Position numbers and translations under genes: made by a program. Positions 1 to 12,204 of a DNA stretch of 64,000 nucleotides are shown here, piece after piece (within the stretch, counting starts at the first letter, position 1; every line of letters starts with the position of its first letter). Source of the stretch: Elephas maximus indicus. Lineage: Eukaryota > Chordata > Mammalia > Proboscidea > Elephantidae. Under the pieces are notes generated by a model. That model searched no databases. It saw only the letters and a program-made list of their open reading frames with translations, and had not been told where the DNA came from. The DNA lies in the NCBI RefSeq assembly GCF_024166365.1, contig NC_064822.1, positions 104,094,823 to 104,158,822 on the forward strand. The letters are read 5' to 3'.

Positions 1-503
1 TGGCCCTAGCAGCCCCTCTGCACCTCTGCCCTGGCATCAGAGAGATCGACCACTACTTCTGTGACTTTGCTCCAGTTGTAGAGCTGTTCTGTGGGAATGG
101 GCAAGTCATGTGGGGAGCTGGGGTCTGCATCTCAGGCTTCCTGACACTGGCTCCTTTCCTGTTGATTGTGGCATCCTACACCCTCATCCTGAGGGCTGTG
201 CTGCAAATTCTGTCAGGCTATGGGAGGCAGAAAGCCTTCTCCACTTGTTCTTCCCACCTCAGAGTGGTTGGAGTGTTTTATGGTACCCTCATTGTGGTCT
301 ATGTGGCCCCTACAGATCACATGGCTCCCTTGATCCAAAAGGCTGTCTCTGTCCTCTACACTGTGCTCACCCCTATGGTCAACCCCATCTTCTACAGCCT
401 CAAGAGCGAAGAGGTAAAATGGGCCCTTCATAGGCTCAGGAGACAGCTCATGTCAGGCTGTACCCCACTGAGGCAGACAGGACAGCTATTGACTTCTTTC
501 TGA
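1..503 (+). CDS. Olfactory receptor, C-terminal part (5' end outside window)
   Basis: The frame is open from base 3 to the TGA at 501-503, about 166 codons, and continues leftward out of the window. It encodes the second half of a class II odorant receptor, a seven-helix GPCR of olfactory neurons. Visible hallmarks are the second extracellular loop with HYFCDFAP and a later Cys (bases 48-102), TM5 (about 120-195), the TM6 entry motif KAFSTCSSHL (about 231-260) and TM7 PMVNPIFYSL (about 372-401). The basic tail is longer than usual. No stop or frameshift is seen in this part. Human OR8S1 lies near LALBA in the corresponding region, but this tail does not match what I recall of OR8S1, so I give no symbol. 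Whether the gene is intact depends on the unseen 5' half. Confidence 0.9.
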   Translation, partial: ALAAPLHLCPGIREIDHYFCDFAPVVELFCGNGQVMWGAGVCISGFLTLAPFLLIVASYTLILRAVLQILSGYGRQKAFSTCSSHLRVVGVFYGTLIVVYVAPTDHMAPLIQKAVSVLYTVLTPMVNPIFYSLKSEEVKWALHRLRRQLMSGCTPLRQTGQLLTSF

Positions 504-1235
504 ATTAATTCTTAACCCCTTCCTCAAAATCTAATAGACTAGAAGATGGAGACTGTGGATGTCTAACAAGCTGGGTAACTTGATGTTTCCATTTGGAATA
601 GGGTAAGGATCAAAAACAGCATGCCTGGTATAGGAGCTAAATACTACATATACTCCATAAATATTAGGTGAAAAAATATGTGAATTAGTACTGAAAAAAC
701 TGCAAGAGGGGAGTGGGGCAATACACCAGGTGGGGGAACATTTGCTGATTATTAATCCACAGAGCCAAGGAGTGAAGGTTGGCAGACAGGGAAAAAGGGT
801 TTAGGGAGATGAGAGCCAGAATTAAGATCATATGACATGTAGAGACATGCTTCAAATCAAATTTCAGAAATGGAGAAACAAAACTTTTGGGCCTAAAAGC
901 TAAAGTAGATAGTGATGGGATGAGCCACTTCCACTGCCAACAGACAGAGTCCAGTCTTGGGAGAGGAAGGGCCAGTTAAAGGAGAGGAAGGAGCTCTACC
1001 CACTCATGCCTGGAGCCTAAGAGGTCAATTAGGCCATTGTTCTGGGAGTCCCAATAATCCTCCTGTCTTTGATGTTGGACCCATAGTAGTAGGAAAATAA
1101 AGGAGGCAATTAAATGAGAAAAGAAGAAAATAAATTAAACCCATTGAGGGAATTCAGGAATTTGGCCTCTACTAGATAATTTCTGAAGGCTTTTTAAAAT
1201 GACAGAAAAACACTTTTTTTTTTTTTTTCATTTGA
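504..1235. other. 3' flank of the olfactory receptor gene, no gene seen
   Basis: AT-rich intergenic DNA with a T tract near 1212-1228. No coding exon or named repeat is recognised. It may include the receptor's 3' UTR. Confidence 0.5.
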
Positions 1236-1440
1236 ACCATATCAACTTGTTTCTCAAGGTATGGTGTATGGACCACCTCTATCGGAGTGATCTAGAGTGA
1301 TTGTTTACTAATGCATATTTCTGGGCTCCTCGCCAGACCTACAGAATCAGAATCTCTAGAAGTGGCGCCCAAGGATCTGCATTTAGCAAGTATCACAGTT
1401 GATTGTCAGTGTAGGGAGAGGGCATAGTTACAAGGAGTGG
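1236..1440 (+). mobile_element. MER5-like hAT DNA transposon relic
   Basis: The text around 1255-1400 (ggaccacctctatcgg, then agacctacagaatcagaatc) is characteristic of MER5, a non-autonomous hAT-Charlie element common to placental mammals. The ends are degraded. Confidence 0.6.
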
Positions 1441-2280
1441 GAGGTTGACGGTAAGAAAACAGAGCAAGAAAAAAGGAAATATAGATACTTCTATTAATAC
1501 AGATACTGCTTTACATTTCATGAACATAGATGTATGCCTAAGCGGAGGGAATAAGAGTCAGATAGGTGTACTAGAAAGGGCCAGTGAGAAGATCTGGAAG
1601 AGACAACTGCCCTGGTCTGGTTGTAGTGGAAATACAGAGAAAGAAAAAAAAAGAACAGAAAATCACCTTGTCTGGAATGTTGTTTCGGACCTGTTAGGAC
1701 GTAGGCGATGTCTAAGTATTAAAAATGTCTGTGATGTTTGTTCTTTTGCATTAAAGTCAGACGCCAAACGTCATGTCATATGTGAGAGTGTCCTGGAGGG
1801 AGGGCCAGGATGGAGACAGCAGAAAAGCACAGCATTTTCCCTGAATAAAAAGCCCAGTGCCTCCCTTGGGATACACCACTCACACCACACCCACAGACAG
1901 TCTGTCTACTTTCTGTGGGAGGCACGTTGAGAACAGTCTGGAGATAGGTAGAGAACTGCCCAGGTGGTACAGACTCCACAAGGCTCAAGATCGAGTCCCA
2001 AGGAGTGCACAAAGCATGTGGCCACCTTTATGGCATTATTTCAAAGGTTTTGAGAAAGCTCCAAGTCCTCCCACCCAGTCCCCATAAGAAGTCCCTGCCT
2101 ACTCCTAAAGCCAGAAATTCTCATTTAGAATTGCATCTTTTTTGTTGTTGTTGCTGTTTGCTTGCATTTTTTTTTTTAAGTTTCCAGAATTCTTTCTTTT
2201 ACATTTTCTTGAAAGATGATGTAGTACTTTGGGCAATGCAATAAGAAACCTGAAGGATGATGCAAAAATATTACCTTATT
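1441..2280. other. Intergenic stretch, nothing recognised
   Basis: A 161-codon open frame starts at 1445, but it has no recognisable domain, splice context or codon signature. It overlaps other frames of similar length, so I treat it as chance. T-rich near 2140-2180. Confidence 0.4.
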
Positions 2281-2340
2281 TTCACTAGTACATCATCTCC
2301 CTAGGTGATTTCCTCATTCTTCTGTTTTCTTATTATCTTA

Positions 2341-2790
2341 GTCATTTTTTAAAATACTTTATTGGGTTTTCAGTGAAAGTTTGCACAGCAAATTAGGTTC
2401 CCATTTGACAATTACTACACAAATTGTTCAGTGACATTGGTTACATTTTTCACGATGTGTCAATATTCTCATTAATTCCATTCTGGATGTTTTGTTTCCA
2501 GTAGTCTGATTTCCCCATCCCCTTACCCTTTAATCTTCACTTTAGAGCAATTGTTGGCCATTTGGTCTCATATAGATGGTTTTTTACAAGTAAACAGTAC
2601 TGATGGGTAATATTCTTTGTTTATGAGTGAATTTGTTATTTAGCTAAAAGCTGACCTCAGGGGGTAGTTTTGTCTCAAGGTTAATGATTATCTCAGGGCA
2701 ATAGTCTCGGGGAGTCCTCTAGTCTCAACCAGTCCAGTAAGTCTGGACTTCTTAAGAATTTGAGTTCTATTCCACATAAAATTGCATCTT
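2341..2790 (-). mobile_element. L1 3' UTR fragment, minus strand
   Basis: Read on the minus strand it ends with an AATAAA-like tail (complement of actttattggg near 2357). It shares the 'attgccctgagataatc' block with the plus-strand L1 3' UTR copy near 10,535. Confidence 0.65.
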
Positions 2791-2849
2791 TTTAATCATT
2801 AGTATCATGGTATTGAAGGAAGAGGCAAAATTATCTCTTTTTTTCTACC

Positions 2850-3040
2850 CCAGCTCTGCCATAACAGCTTGGAAAAACTACTTAAGCTCTTCGAGCCTAG
2901 GATTCCTCATCTGTAAAATGAAAGAAATAATAATAATACATATATACTTCACAGGATTGTTGTGAAAATTAAATAAGACATATAATTAATTCCTTTCTCT
3001 CTGTGCTTTACTTGGCTGGCAGCAGATTTTAATAAATATT
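2850..3040 (+). mobile_element. MIR SINE
   Basis: Contains the MIR core (cctcatctgtaaaatgaaag, then ggattgttgtgaaaattaaat) in sense orientation. Confidence 0.75.
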
Positions 3041-3479
3041 AGCTTCTTCCCTCAACGTACCTCTCTTCGGAAAAAGTCTGGAGACACTCTGTGTAATCAC
3101 ATCACGTCTTACCGACCAGCCCTTTTCTTGAGTGAAATCCTGATTGCATACACACTCGAGGCACATTTACTCCTTACTGTCACCTGGCATGAAAGGTCAG
3201 AGACAACACTGGAAGGATGACAGATCATTAGAAAACTGAACCTAAATAGAAGAGAAATCCTTGAGGAAGCGTAAAAGGAAAGGAAGTAAAAAGACATATA
3301 AACACTCCAAGAATTTACCCACTATTCAAGTTGGACAAGAAAAAAAGTAAATCCAGAGAGGCAGAGCATGTGAGAAAGCACAAATAACCCTAAAAATGAA
3401 GTTTTAATTTAGTAAATAAAACTGTATTAATAATTTTATGAATAGCCTGCATATATTTTCTTATATTCATTTTGAATAA
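3041..3479. other. Intergenic stretch, nothing recognised
   Basis: AT-rich. Open frames here are short and without motifs. Confidence 0.4.
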
Positions 3480-5180
3480 TTATATAAGTATATGTGTATT
3501 AATGATTATATGGCACATGCCATATGAATATGACCAAGAATATAATGACTGATTTTGTTTTTACAAAAACAAGATGCAAACTCTCAGAAATAATAACAAG
3601 ATAAGGAATATATGTGACAAAAATCCTTGTCTTAACTGGACATTGTCAACCTATTAGAAAAACGTAGAGTTAAATATAGATGTTAACAGTGGATGGGTAA
3701 GCAAATCATTGAAGTTAGGTGATATGGAGATTCATTATAGCCATCATGCCATTATCTCCAGTTCTGTGTATGCTTCAGATTTTCATAATAGAAAGTGTTT
3801 TAAAATGTATAAAATATGTGAATGCAATCTATAGCATGCAAACTAACAGCTAAATGTTCATAAAGTAATAATTATCAAAACTTAGGAGAGGCAGTCAAAA
3901 CAGTAGCAGAATAAAATATTTGACACAGGTGCATGTTACAAATAGGTTATCCACATGGAAAGAAATAAATTATATCCCTATCTCATGCAAAATAAATAAC
4001 AAATGGGTTAAAGCTCTAAATAGAAATTTCAAAGTTATTGTTATGGATTAAGTTGTATCACCCAAAAATATCTGTCTGGTTAGGCCCTGATTCCCAGTAT
4101 TGTATGGTTGTCCTTCGTTTTGTGATTGATATAATTTTCTCATGTGTTGTAAATCCTAATCTCTGCCTGTGGTTAATGAGGCAAGATTAGATTATGTTAA
4201 AGAGGATTAGGGTGGGATGTCACATCCCTAATCCAACATAAAGGGAGTTCCCTGGGGTATGGCCTGCATCACCTTTTATCTAAAACAGATAAAAGGAAAG
4301 AGAAATGGGGTGGGGGGAAATTCATACCACCAAAAGCAGCTCCAGGAGCAGAGTGCATCCTTTCAACCCAGGGCTCCTGTGCGGAGAAGTTCCTAGTCCA
4401 GTGGAAGATTGACGACAAGGACCTTCCCCCAGAGCTGACAGAAAAAGCCTTCCCCTGGAAGTGACACGCTGAATTTGGACTTCTAGCCCACTAGACTGTA
4501 AGTAAATGAATTTCCCTTTGTTAAAGCCATCCACTTGTGGTATTTCTGTTAATGCATTACTAGATGATTAAGAGTTATAAACTTTTGGACGGAAATTAGG
4601 AGACTATCTTAATGACAAGGAAATTTTTTTAAAGATCTCTTAAACAAAACACAAAAAAGAAAAACAATAAAAGTAAACACAAATAAATTTATATTGAAAT
4701 AAATAACTTCATACATTAAGAAATTTTTAAGTGAAAAGACAAACCACAGGCTGATATATTTACAACACATAAAACTGATGAGATTAATATCCAAAATGCA
4801 TGAAGAATCCCTATAATTAGTTAAGAAAAACATAATTAGCCCAATAGAAAAACAATGTAAATGAAAAGGCAACTTTCAGAAGGGGCTGCCCCAATAGCCA
4901 ATAGATAAATGAAAAGACGCTCAACCATTAATTTTCATAGACCTGAAAATATGCCATCCCACTCATCAAAGTGACAAAATAGTTAAAATTCTGACAATTT
5001 TAAGAATGGATAATATGACTCAAACTTTGCTGACAGCTACGACAGGAATTCAGTTTGATGAGTAATTCAGCAACAGCTACTAATGTTAATGATGTCCGTA
5101 CCATATGACTCAGCAATTCTACTTCCTTGCACTTCCCAGAGGAACTCTAACAAATGTGCAGAACAAGGCACATGTGTATC
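3480..5180 (+). mobile_element. Old L1 fragments split by an LTR
   Basis: Degenerate L1 ORF2 3' sequence lies at about 3,960-4,034 and resumes at about 4,591-5,180 ('gactcagcaattctac' near 5106), interrupted by an LTR-like repeat. An L1 3'-terminal fragment lies near 3,700-3,830. No reading frame survives. Confidence 0.55.
4035..4590 (+). mobile_element. MaLR/MLT1-type LTR-like repeat
   Basis: Starts 'ttatggattaagttg', carries 'cttcccctggaa' and 'gacttctagcccactag', and ends 'cacttgtggtatttctgtt'. Related copies are at 12,205-12,690 (minus), 34,525-34,905, 41,882-42,470 and 51,345-51,760. The layout is that of MLT1/MST LTRs; the exact subfamily is unknown. Confidence 0.6.
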
Positions 5181-8100
5181 AATTTGTCATACTGTGGGGG
5201 CTTGTGTTTTGCTGTGATGCTGGAAGTTATACCACCAGTATTCAAATATCAACAGGATCACACCCATGGCAGGCACGTTGCAGCTGAACTTCCAAACTAA
5301 GACAGACTAGGAAGAAGGACCTGGCAGTCCACTTCCGAAAAGAATTAGCCAGTGAAAGCCTTATGAATAGCTGCAAAACATTGTCCAATATAGTGCCAGA
5401 ATATGAGTCCCTCAGGTTGGAAGGCACTCAAAATATGACTGGAGAAGAGCTGCCTCCTCAGAGTAAAGTCTACCTTAATGATGTGGATGGAGTCAAGCTC
5501 TTGGGACCTTCAATTCCTGATGTAGCGTGACTCAAAATAAGAAGAAACAGCTGCAAACATCCATTAATACTTAAAACAGAATGTACAAAGTATGAATCTA
5601 GGAAATTGGCAATGGTCAAAAATTAAATGGAACACATAAAGATCAATATCCTAGGCATTAGTGAGCTGAAATGGACTGGTATTGGTCATCTCGAATCAGA
5701 CAATCATATGGTCTACTATGCCAGGAATGACAACTTGAAGAGGAATGGCATTGCATTCATTGCCAAAAAGAACATTTCAAGATCTATCCTGAAGTACAAT
5801 GCTGTCAATGATAGGATAATATTCATACGCCTAAAAGACCAGTTAATACAACTATTATTCAAATGTATGCACCAATAACTAAGGCCAAAGATGAAGAAAT
5901 TGAAGGTTTTTACCAACTTCTGCAGCAGAACTTGATCAAACATGCAATCAGGATGCATTGATAATTACTGGGGATTGGAATGTGAAAGTTGGAAACAAAG
6001 AAGAAGGATCAGTAGTTGGAAAATTATGGCTTTGGTGACAGAAATGTTGCTGGAGATCGCATGAATGGATTTTGCAACACCAAGGACTCCTTCATTGCAA
6101 ATACCTTTTTCAGCAACCTAAACAGTGGCTATACATGTGGACCTCACCAGACGGAATACACAGAAATCAAATCCACTACATCTGCAGAGAGAAATGATGG
6201 AAAAGCTCAACATCATCAGTCAGAACAAGGCCAGGGACCGAATGTGGAACAGACTATCAATTGCTCATATGTAAGTTCACACTGAAACTGAAGAAAATCA
6301 GAACAACTCAACGAGAGCCAAAGTACCACCTTGAGCATGTCCCACCTGAATTTAGAGATCATCTCAAGAATAGATTTGACCCGTTGAACACTAATAATGG
6401 TAGACTACACGAGTTGTGTAATGACATCAAGACATCATATATGAAGAAAGCAAGAGGTCATTAAAAAGGCAGGAGAAATAAAAGTCAATAAAAAGTAAAA
6501 AATAAAAAAAAAAGGCAGAAGAGAAAGAAAAGCCCTAAATGGATGTCAGAATAGACTCTGAAACTTGCTCTTGAAAGTCAAGTAGCTAAAGAGAAAGGAA
6601 AAAATGATGAAGTAAAAGAGCCAAACAGATTTCAAACGGCAACTCAAGAAGACAAAGTATTATGACAACATGTGCAAAGACCTGGAGGTAGAAAACCAAA
6701 AGGGAAGAACACTCTCAGCATTTCTCAAGGTGAAGGAACCGAAGAAAAAATTCAAACCTTGAGTTGTAATGCTGAAGGAATCTATGGGGAAAATATTAAA
6801 CGATGCAGGAAGCATCAAAAGAACAGGGAAGGAATACACAAAGTCACTATACCAAAGAGAATTGGCCAACATTCAACCATTTCAGGGGGTAGCATATGAT
6901 CAGGAACCAATTGTACTGAAGAAAGAAGTACAAGCTGCTCCAAAGGCACTGGCGGAAAAACAAGGCTCCGGGAATTGACAGAATACCAATTGAGATGTTT
7001 CAACAAACAGATACAGCACTAGAAGTGCTCACTTGTCTATGCCAAGAAATTTGGAAGACAGAACCTGGCCAACTGACTGGAAGAGATCCATATTTATGCC
7101 TATTCCCAAGAAAAGTGATCCAACCAATGCAGAAATTATAGAACAGTATCATTAATATCACAAGCAAGCAAAATTTTGCTGAAGATCATTCAAAAGCAGC
7201 AGTATATTGACAGGGAACTGCCAGCAATTCAAGCCAGATTTAGAAGAGGATGTGGAACCAGGGATATCATTGCTGATGTCAGATGGATATTGGCTAAAAG
7301 CAGAGAATACCAGAAAGATGTTTACCTGTGTTTTATTGACTATGCAAAGGCATTCGACTGTGCGGATCATAACAAATTATGGTTAACATTGCAAAGAATG
7401 GGAATTCCAGAACACTTAATTGTGCTCACAAGGAATCTGCACATGGATCAAGAGGCAGTCGATGGAACAGAATAAGGGGACACTGCATGGTTTAAAGTCA
7501 TGAAAGGTGTGCATCAGGGTTGTATCCTTTCATCATAGCTATTCAATCTGTATGCTGAGCAAATAATCCAGGAAGCTGGACTATGTGAAGAAGAACGGGG
7601 CATCAGGATTGGAGGAAGACTCATTAATAGCCTGCATTATGCAGATGAAACAACCTTGCTTGCTGAAAGTGAAGAGGACTTGAAGCACTGCCTGATGAAG
7701 TTCAAAGACCACAGCCTTCAGTATGGATTACACCTCAACATAAAGAAAACAAAAATCCTCACAACTGGACCAATAAGCAACATCATGATAAACACGGAAA
7801 AGATTAAAGTTGTCAAGGATTTCATTTTACTTGGATCCACAATCAACACCCACGGAAGCAGCAGTCAAGAAATCAAAAGACGCATTTCACTGGGAAAATC
7901 AGCTGCAAGAGATCTCTTTAAAGTGTTAAAAAGCAAAGATGTCACCCTGAGGACTATGGTGTGTCTGACCTAAGCCATGGTGTTTTCGATCACCTCATAT
8001 GCATGCAAAACCAACAATGAAGGAGGAGGACCAAAGAAGAATTGATACCTTTGAACTGTGGTGTTGACAAAGAATATTGAATATACCATGGACTGCCAAA

Positions 8101-8420
8101 AGAACAAACAAATCTGTCTTGGAAGACGTACAACCAGGATGCTCCTTAGAAGCAAGGGTGGTGAGACTGTGTTTCACATACTTTGGACATGTTGTCAGGA
8201 GGGATCAGTCCCTAGAGAAGGACATCATGCTGGGTAAAGTAAAGGGTCATCAGAAAAGAGGAAGACCCTTAATGAGATGGATTGACACAGTGGCTGCAAC
8301 AATAGGCTCCAGCATAGCAACAATTATGAGGATGGGGCAGGACCGGGCAGTGTTATTCTGTTGTGCATGGGGTCGCTATGAGTTGGAGCCGACTAGACGG
8401 CACCTAACAACAACAGATAA
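5181..8420 (+). mobile_element. RTE (BovB-like) LINE, near full length, inactivated
   Basis: About 3.2 kb in sense orientation, ending in the RTE-typical (CAA)n tail near 8,405-8,417. Fragments encode the endonuclease (5,627-6,000; 'ILGISELKWTGIGH') and the reverse transcriptase (7,176-7,475 with FIDYAKAFD; 7,656-7,973). The 3' ORF remnant at 8,077-8,424 includes the conserved '(R)[14 protein letters not shown]'. The catalytic YADD is YADE at 7,638-7,649, and there are several frameshifts and stops. The copy is therefore dead. It sits between an older L1 fragment and an L1 3' UTR. Confidence 0.9.
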
Positions 8421-9316
8421 CTAAGACAATGACTCATAAAGAAAATCTTCTACATCCCACTTTGGTAAGTAATGTCCAGGGTCTTAAAATCTTGTTAGTG
8501 GTCATCTAAGATACATCGATTGGTCCCATCCCATCCAGAGCAAAAGAGAACGAAGAAAACAAAAGACATAAGGAAAGTACTAGCCCAAAGGGCTAAAGGA
8601 CCACAAGAACCAGAAACTTGACCAGCCTGAGACCAGAACTAAATGGTGCCCGCTACCACTACCAACTGCTCTAACAAGGATCACAACAGAGAGTCCCAGA
8701 CAGAACAAGAGAAAAATGTTGAACAGAATTCAAATTCACTTAAAAAGACCGGACTTACTGATCTGACAGAGACTGGAGGAGCCCCCAAAACTATAGCCTC
8801 TGGGCACTCTGCTAACTCAGAACTGAAACCATTCCCAAAGCCCACTTTCCAGGCAAAAATTAGACAGGCCTATAAAACACTGTGCCCTAGTGGTGAAGTG
8901 GTTAAGAGCTCGCTACTAACCAAAAGGTTGGCTGTTCGAATCTGCCAGCGCTTTTTCGAAACCCTATGAGGCAGTTCTACTCTGTCCTACAGAGCCACTA
9001 TGGGTTGGAATCGACTCAGTGGCAACAGGTTTGGTTTTTGGTTTTTTTAAAACAAAAAATAACACACTTGAGTAACATGCTTCTTAGTTCAATCAAATAT
9101 ATGAGACCAAATGGGCAACTCCTGTCCAAAAGCAAGACAAGAAGGCAGGAAGGGACAGGAACTGGACACAGGGAACCCAGAGTGCAGAAAGGAAGAGTGC
9201 AGTCACATTGTGGGGATTGCAACCAATGTCACAAAACAATATGTGTATAAATTTTTTAATGGGAAATTAAGTTGAGCTGTAAACTTTCACCTAAAGCACA
9301 ATAAAAACTTTTTTTT
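8421..9316 (+). mobile_element. L1 3' UTR with a SINE inserted
   Basis: Runs from 'tctacatcccactttgg' to the A-rich end after 'cacaataaaaac' (about 9,296). It is a sister of the 11,200-11,855, 50,130-51,137 and 55,230-56,040 copies. The 108-codon open frame at 8,643 is shared repeat DNA, not a gene. Confidence 0.75.
8879..9047 (+). mobile_element. tRNA-derived SINE (afrotherian type)
   Basis: Begins 'tgccctagtggtgaag' (A-box region), carries 'ggttggctgttcgaatc' (B-box) and ends with the RTE-like 'tatgggttggaatcgactc' tail and a T/G-rich end. Confidence 0.85.
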
Positions 9317-9611
9317 ATTTTTTTGATGGCATGTGCTTTCAGTATTAGAATGCATGTTTACCAACTAAGTGTGTGTAATTTTTTGGTTGGTAATACTTAT
9401 TTTCAGAAATGATATCTGGTAATACAAGCCACCAATAAGGTGAGTGGCACTCTGGCACGACTATTCTGTGGTACGGCAATATAGCAATAAGAATTAAATA
9501 GAGAATTCTTTGTGGGTGCCTTTCCATTAGGTTACATGAGGAACCTCTGGTCTTCCAAATATGACACAGAAAATTTAAAAAAAAAAAACCATCAGGGCTC
9601 CCTAACTACCA
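9317..9611. other. Intergenic stretch, nothing recognised
   Basis: T-rich start (end of the L1 tail), then unassigned AT-rich DNA. Confidence 0.35.
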
Positions 9612-9770
9612 CCTAAAACCAAAAACCCGTTGCCATTGAGTTGATTCTGACTCATAGCAACCCTGCAGGACAGAGTGGAACTGCCCCATAGTGTTTCCAA
9701 GGAGCACCTGGTGGATTCAAACTTTTTGGTTAGCAGCTGTAGCGCTTAACCACTAAGCCACCAGGTTTTC
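9612..9770 (-). mobile_element. tRNA-derived SINE, with target-site duplication
   Basis: Minus-strand copy from 'aaaacccgttgccattgag' to 'taagccaccagg'. It is flanked by aactaccac (9,603-9,611) and aactatcac (9,771-9,779), a nine-base duplication with one mismatch. Confidence 0.85.
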
Positions 9771-9779
9771 CAACTATCA

Positions 9780-10089
9780 CACAGGAAAGTCATAATTATG
9801 CTTGCAAGCCTTATCTCGCATAAATAAAGGGAAAAAAGGCAGAACTTTACAAAACTAACACATCCAGGAAACACCACCTAATAGCGTGCTTAATCTAAAC
9901 AACAGGGAGACTCCAACTCCTGTCAGCTGAGATTCATGCATTTAAAAAGGGACCTCCTTGAAACTAAACGCATTAGAACCAGAAAAACTTACTACATACA
10001 AGGTCCAAAGTCATAAAAAGTGACTGGTATATTGTTAAACCAATAGTAACTAAAGAGTAAGGGAAGGGTTGCACAACCGATTATTGTAA
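9780..10089. other. Intergenic stretch, possibly old L1
   Basis: No gene. A-rich text just upstream of an L1 3' UTR, possibly part of the same element but not identifiable. Confidence 0.3.
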
Positions 10090-10880
10090 TTGTTGTCAAG
10101 AAGTTGTACACCTGTAAAAAGTTGCTGCTTATGTACAACCAAAAACCTCATTGAACTTGGTTCCTTGGTTTGGAGGTTCAGGATCAAGGTTTCATGGGAC
10201 ATACCAGTAAATTGGCCTAATTACATGTTTAGTGCCTCTGTTCTACCTCCCAATTCAATGTGTACTGCCTGGAGTCTTAAAAACTTGCAAGCAGCCATCC
10301 AAGGCACAACAAGAGGATAAGGAAATGTGTAGCTAATTGCCTCCACGAACAACTGCCTCCTTTACCATGAGACCAGAAGAACTGGTGCCCAGTTACCGTT
10401 ACTGAACATTTTGATCAAAGATTCTATAGCATAATCCTGATCAAAAGGGGGGGAAATACAGGATGGAATTTCAAACTCTCATGGACTCCAGGCTTCCTGG
10501 TGCCATGAAGTTTGGATGAGTTTTTGAAACTATTGCCCTGAGATAATCTTTAATCCTTAAATGAAAAATATCCCCTGAAGTCTTAAAACCAAACATTAGT
10601 TTAGCTTAACTAGAAAAAATGTCTGCCTTGAGCATTATGCTCCTCTAAGAACTATCTGTGTGGGATCAAATTGACAACAGCTACTGGAAAGATTAGATAG
10701 GAACCATAGTGGGTAGTGAATTTATGTTAACGAAGTAGGAACAACTCAGTAAATGAAGGTAAGAATCGTGGCACAAATCAAAGAATGTAATCAATGTCAC
10801 TATATGGTACATGTACAAACTGCTGAACTGGCATATGTTTTGCTATGTATATTCGCAACAAAAACAACAAAATAAATAAA
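10090..10880 (+). mobile_element. L1 3' UTR, older subfamily
   Basis: Contains 'tggagtcttaaaaacttgcaagcagcc' in two blocks near 10,270, 'attgccctgagataatc' near 10,532, and ends at 'aaaataaataaag' near 10,868. It differs in order and sequence from the 8.4 kb and 11.2 kb copies, so it is a separate subfamily. Confidence 0.65.
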
Positions 10881-11194
10881 GTTTAGAGGCACCCAAAAAG
10901 AAAGGTAAAAAATGAAAAAAAAAAAAACTAGGGAAAAAAAACTTCTGGGGAAAGCTGCATGTCTATTCATTCTACAATGCTGTAGTGATGGGGAGCATAA
11001 GCAACCCACTCCTCCAGAATTATTCCTATTTTTTTTTTTCTTATAGAGAACAGACTCAAGATCTTGATTTTACTGGCTGTGCGTCAAGTTTATTCAAACT
11101 GAACCAATTGCCATTGGCCTGACCCTCTCCAATACAAAGCAGTTTTCCCACAGGCCTAAAGAGGCTAGAATCTTGGTATAAGATTGTAACATTT

Positions 11195-11855
11195 TCTGTT
11201 CTACATTCTACTTTGGTGAGTAGCATTTGGATTCTTAAAAGCCTGTGAGCGGTCATCTAAGATTCTCCACTGGTCTTGCCCCTTCAGGAGCAAGGGAGAA
11301 TAAAGAAAACTAAAGACGCAACAGAAAGACTAGTCCAGAGGACTAATGGACCACAACTACCTTGGCCTCCACCAGTCTGAGTCCAGTACAACTAGATGGT
11401 TCCCAGCTACCACTACTGACTGCTCTGACAAGGGTCACAATATAGAGTCCCTGACAGAGCTGGAGAAAAATGTAGAACAAAATTCTAACACACAAAAAGA
11501 AGATCAGACTTACTGGCCTGACAGAAAATGGAGAAACCTTGAGAGTATGGCCCCCACACACCCTTTTAGCTCAGTAATGAAGCCATTCCTGACATTCACA
11601 CTTCAGCCAAAGATTAGACAGGCCCACAAAACAAAACAAGACTAAAAGGGCACACCAGACCAGGGGCAAGGATTAAAAGGCAGGAAGGGACAGGAAAGCT
11701 GGTAGTGGGGAATCCAAGGTCGAGAAGGGAGAGTGTTGACATGTCGTGGGGTTGTTAACCAATGTCATAAAACAATATGTGTACTAACTGTTTAATGAGA
11801 AGCTAGTTTGTTCTGTAAACTTTCATCTAAAGTACAATAAAAAAAAAATTTTTAA
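11195..11855 (+). mobile_element. L1 3' UTR
   Basis: Starts near 'ttctacattctactttgg', includes 'ccctgacagagctgg', and ends 'aaagtacaataaaaaaaa'. It is the same subfamily as the 180 bp insertion at 49,936-50,115. Confidence 0.75.
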
Positions 11856-12204
11856 AGATTTTAACATTTTCCCAAACATCTGCTTTATGGTAGAAAGATT
11901 CATTTGTGTGATTCTATCTTTCCCTTTCCCTTTGTGCATTTGCTTATCCACACTCAGCAGAAAATGCAAAAGAGGGAGAGCAAGTGACTTCTGGCACAAG
12001 AACAAAATAATCTCTTTCGATGTCTTTACCTCATGACTCTCTCTTGCTCACTCTGGTCTTTAGACTGAGCTCTGCCTCTTTGTCTAGACCTATGATATCC
12101 ATATGACTCTGGCAGCCCATATGATCCACATCTCAACATCTTACCTGTTAAACATGACACAGATGCCACATCTAGCATCTCCCATTCCCTAGTCAGATTC
12201 CTAT
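11856..12204. other. Intergenic stretch, nothing recognised
   Basis: No coding signature or known repeat is seen. Confidence 0.4.

Noticed and set aside
1445-1930. 161-codon open frame on the plus strand
   Set aside because: No domain, splice signals or codon bias; frames of similar size overlap it.
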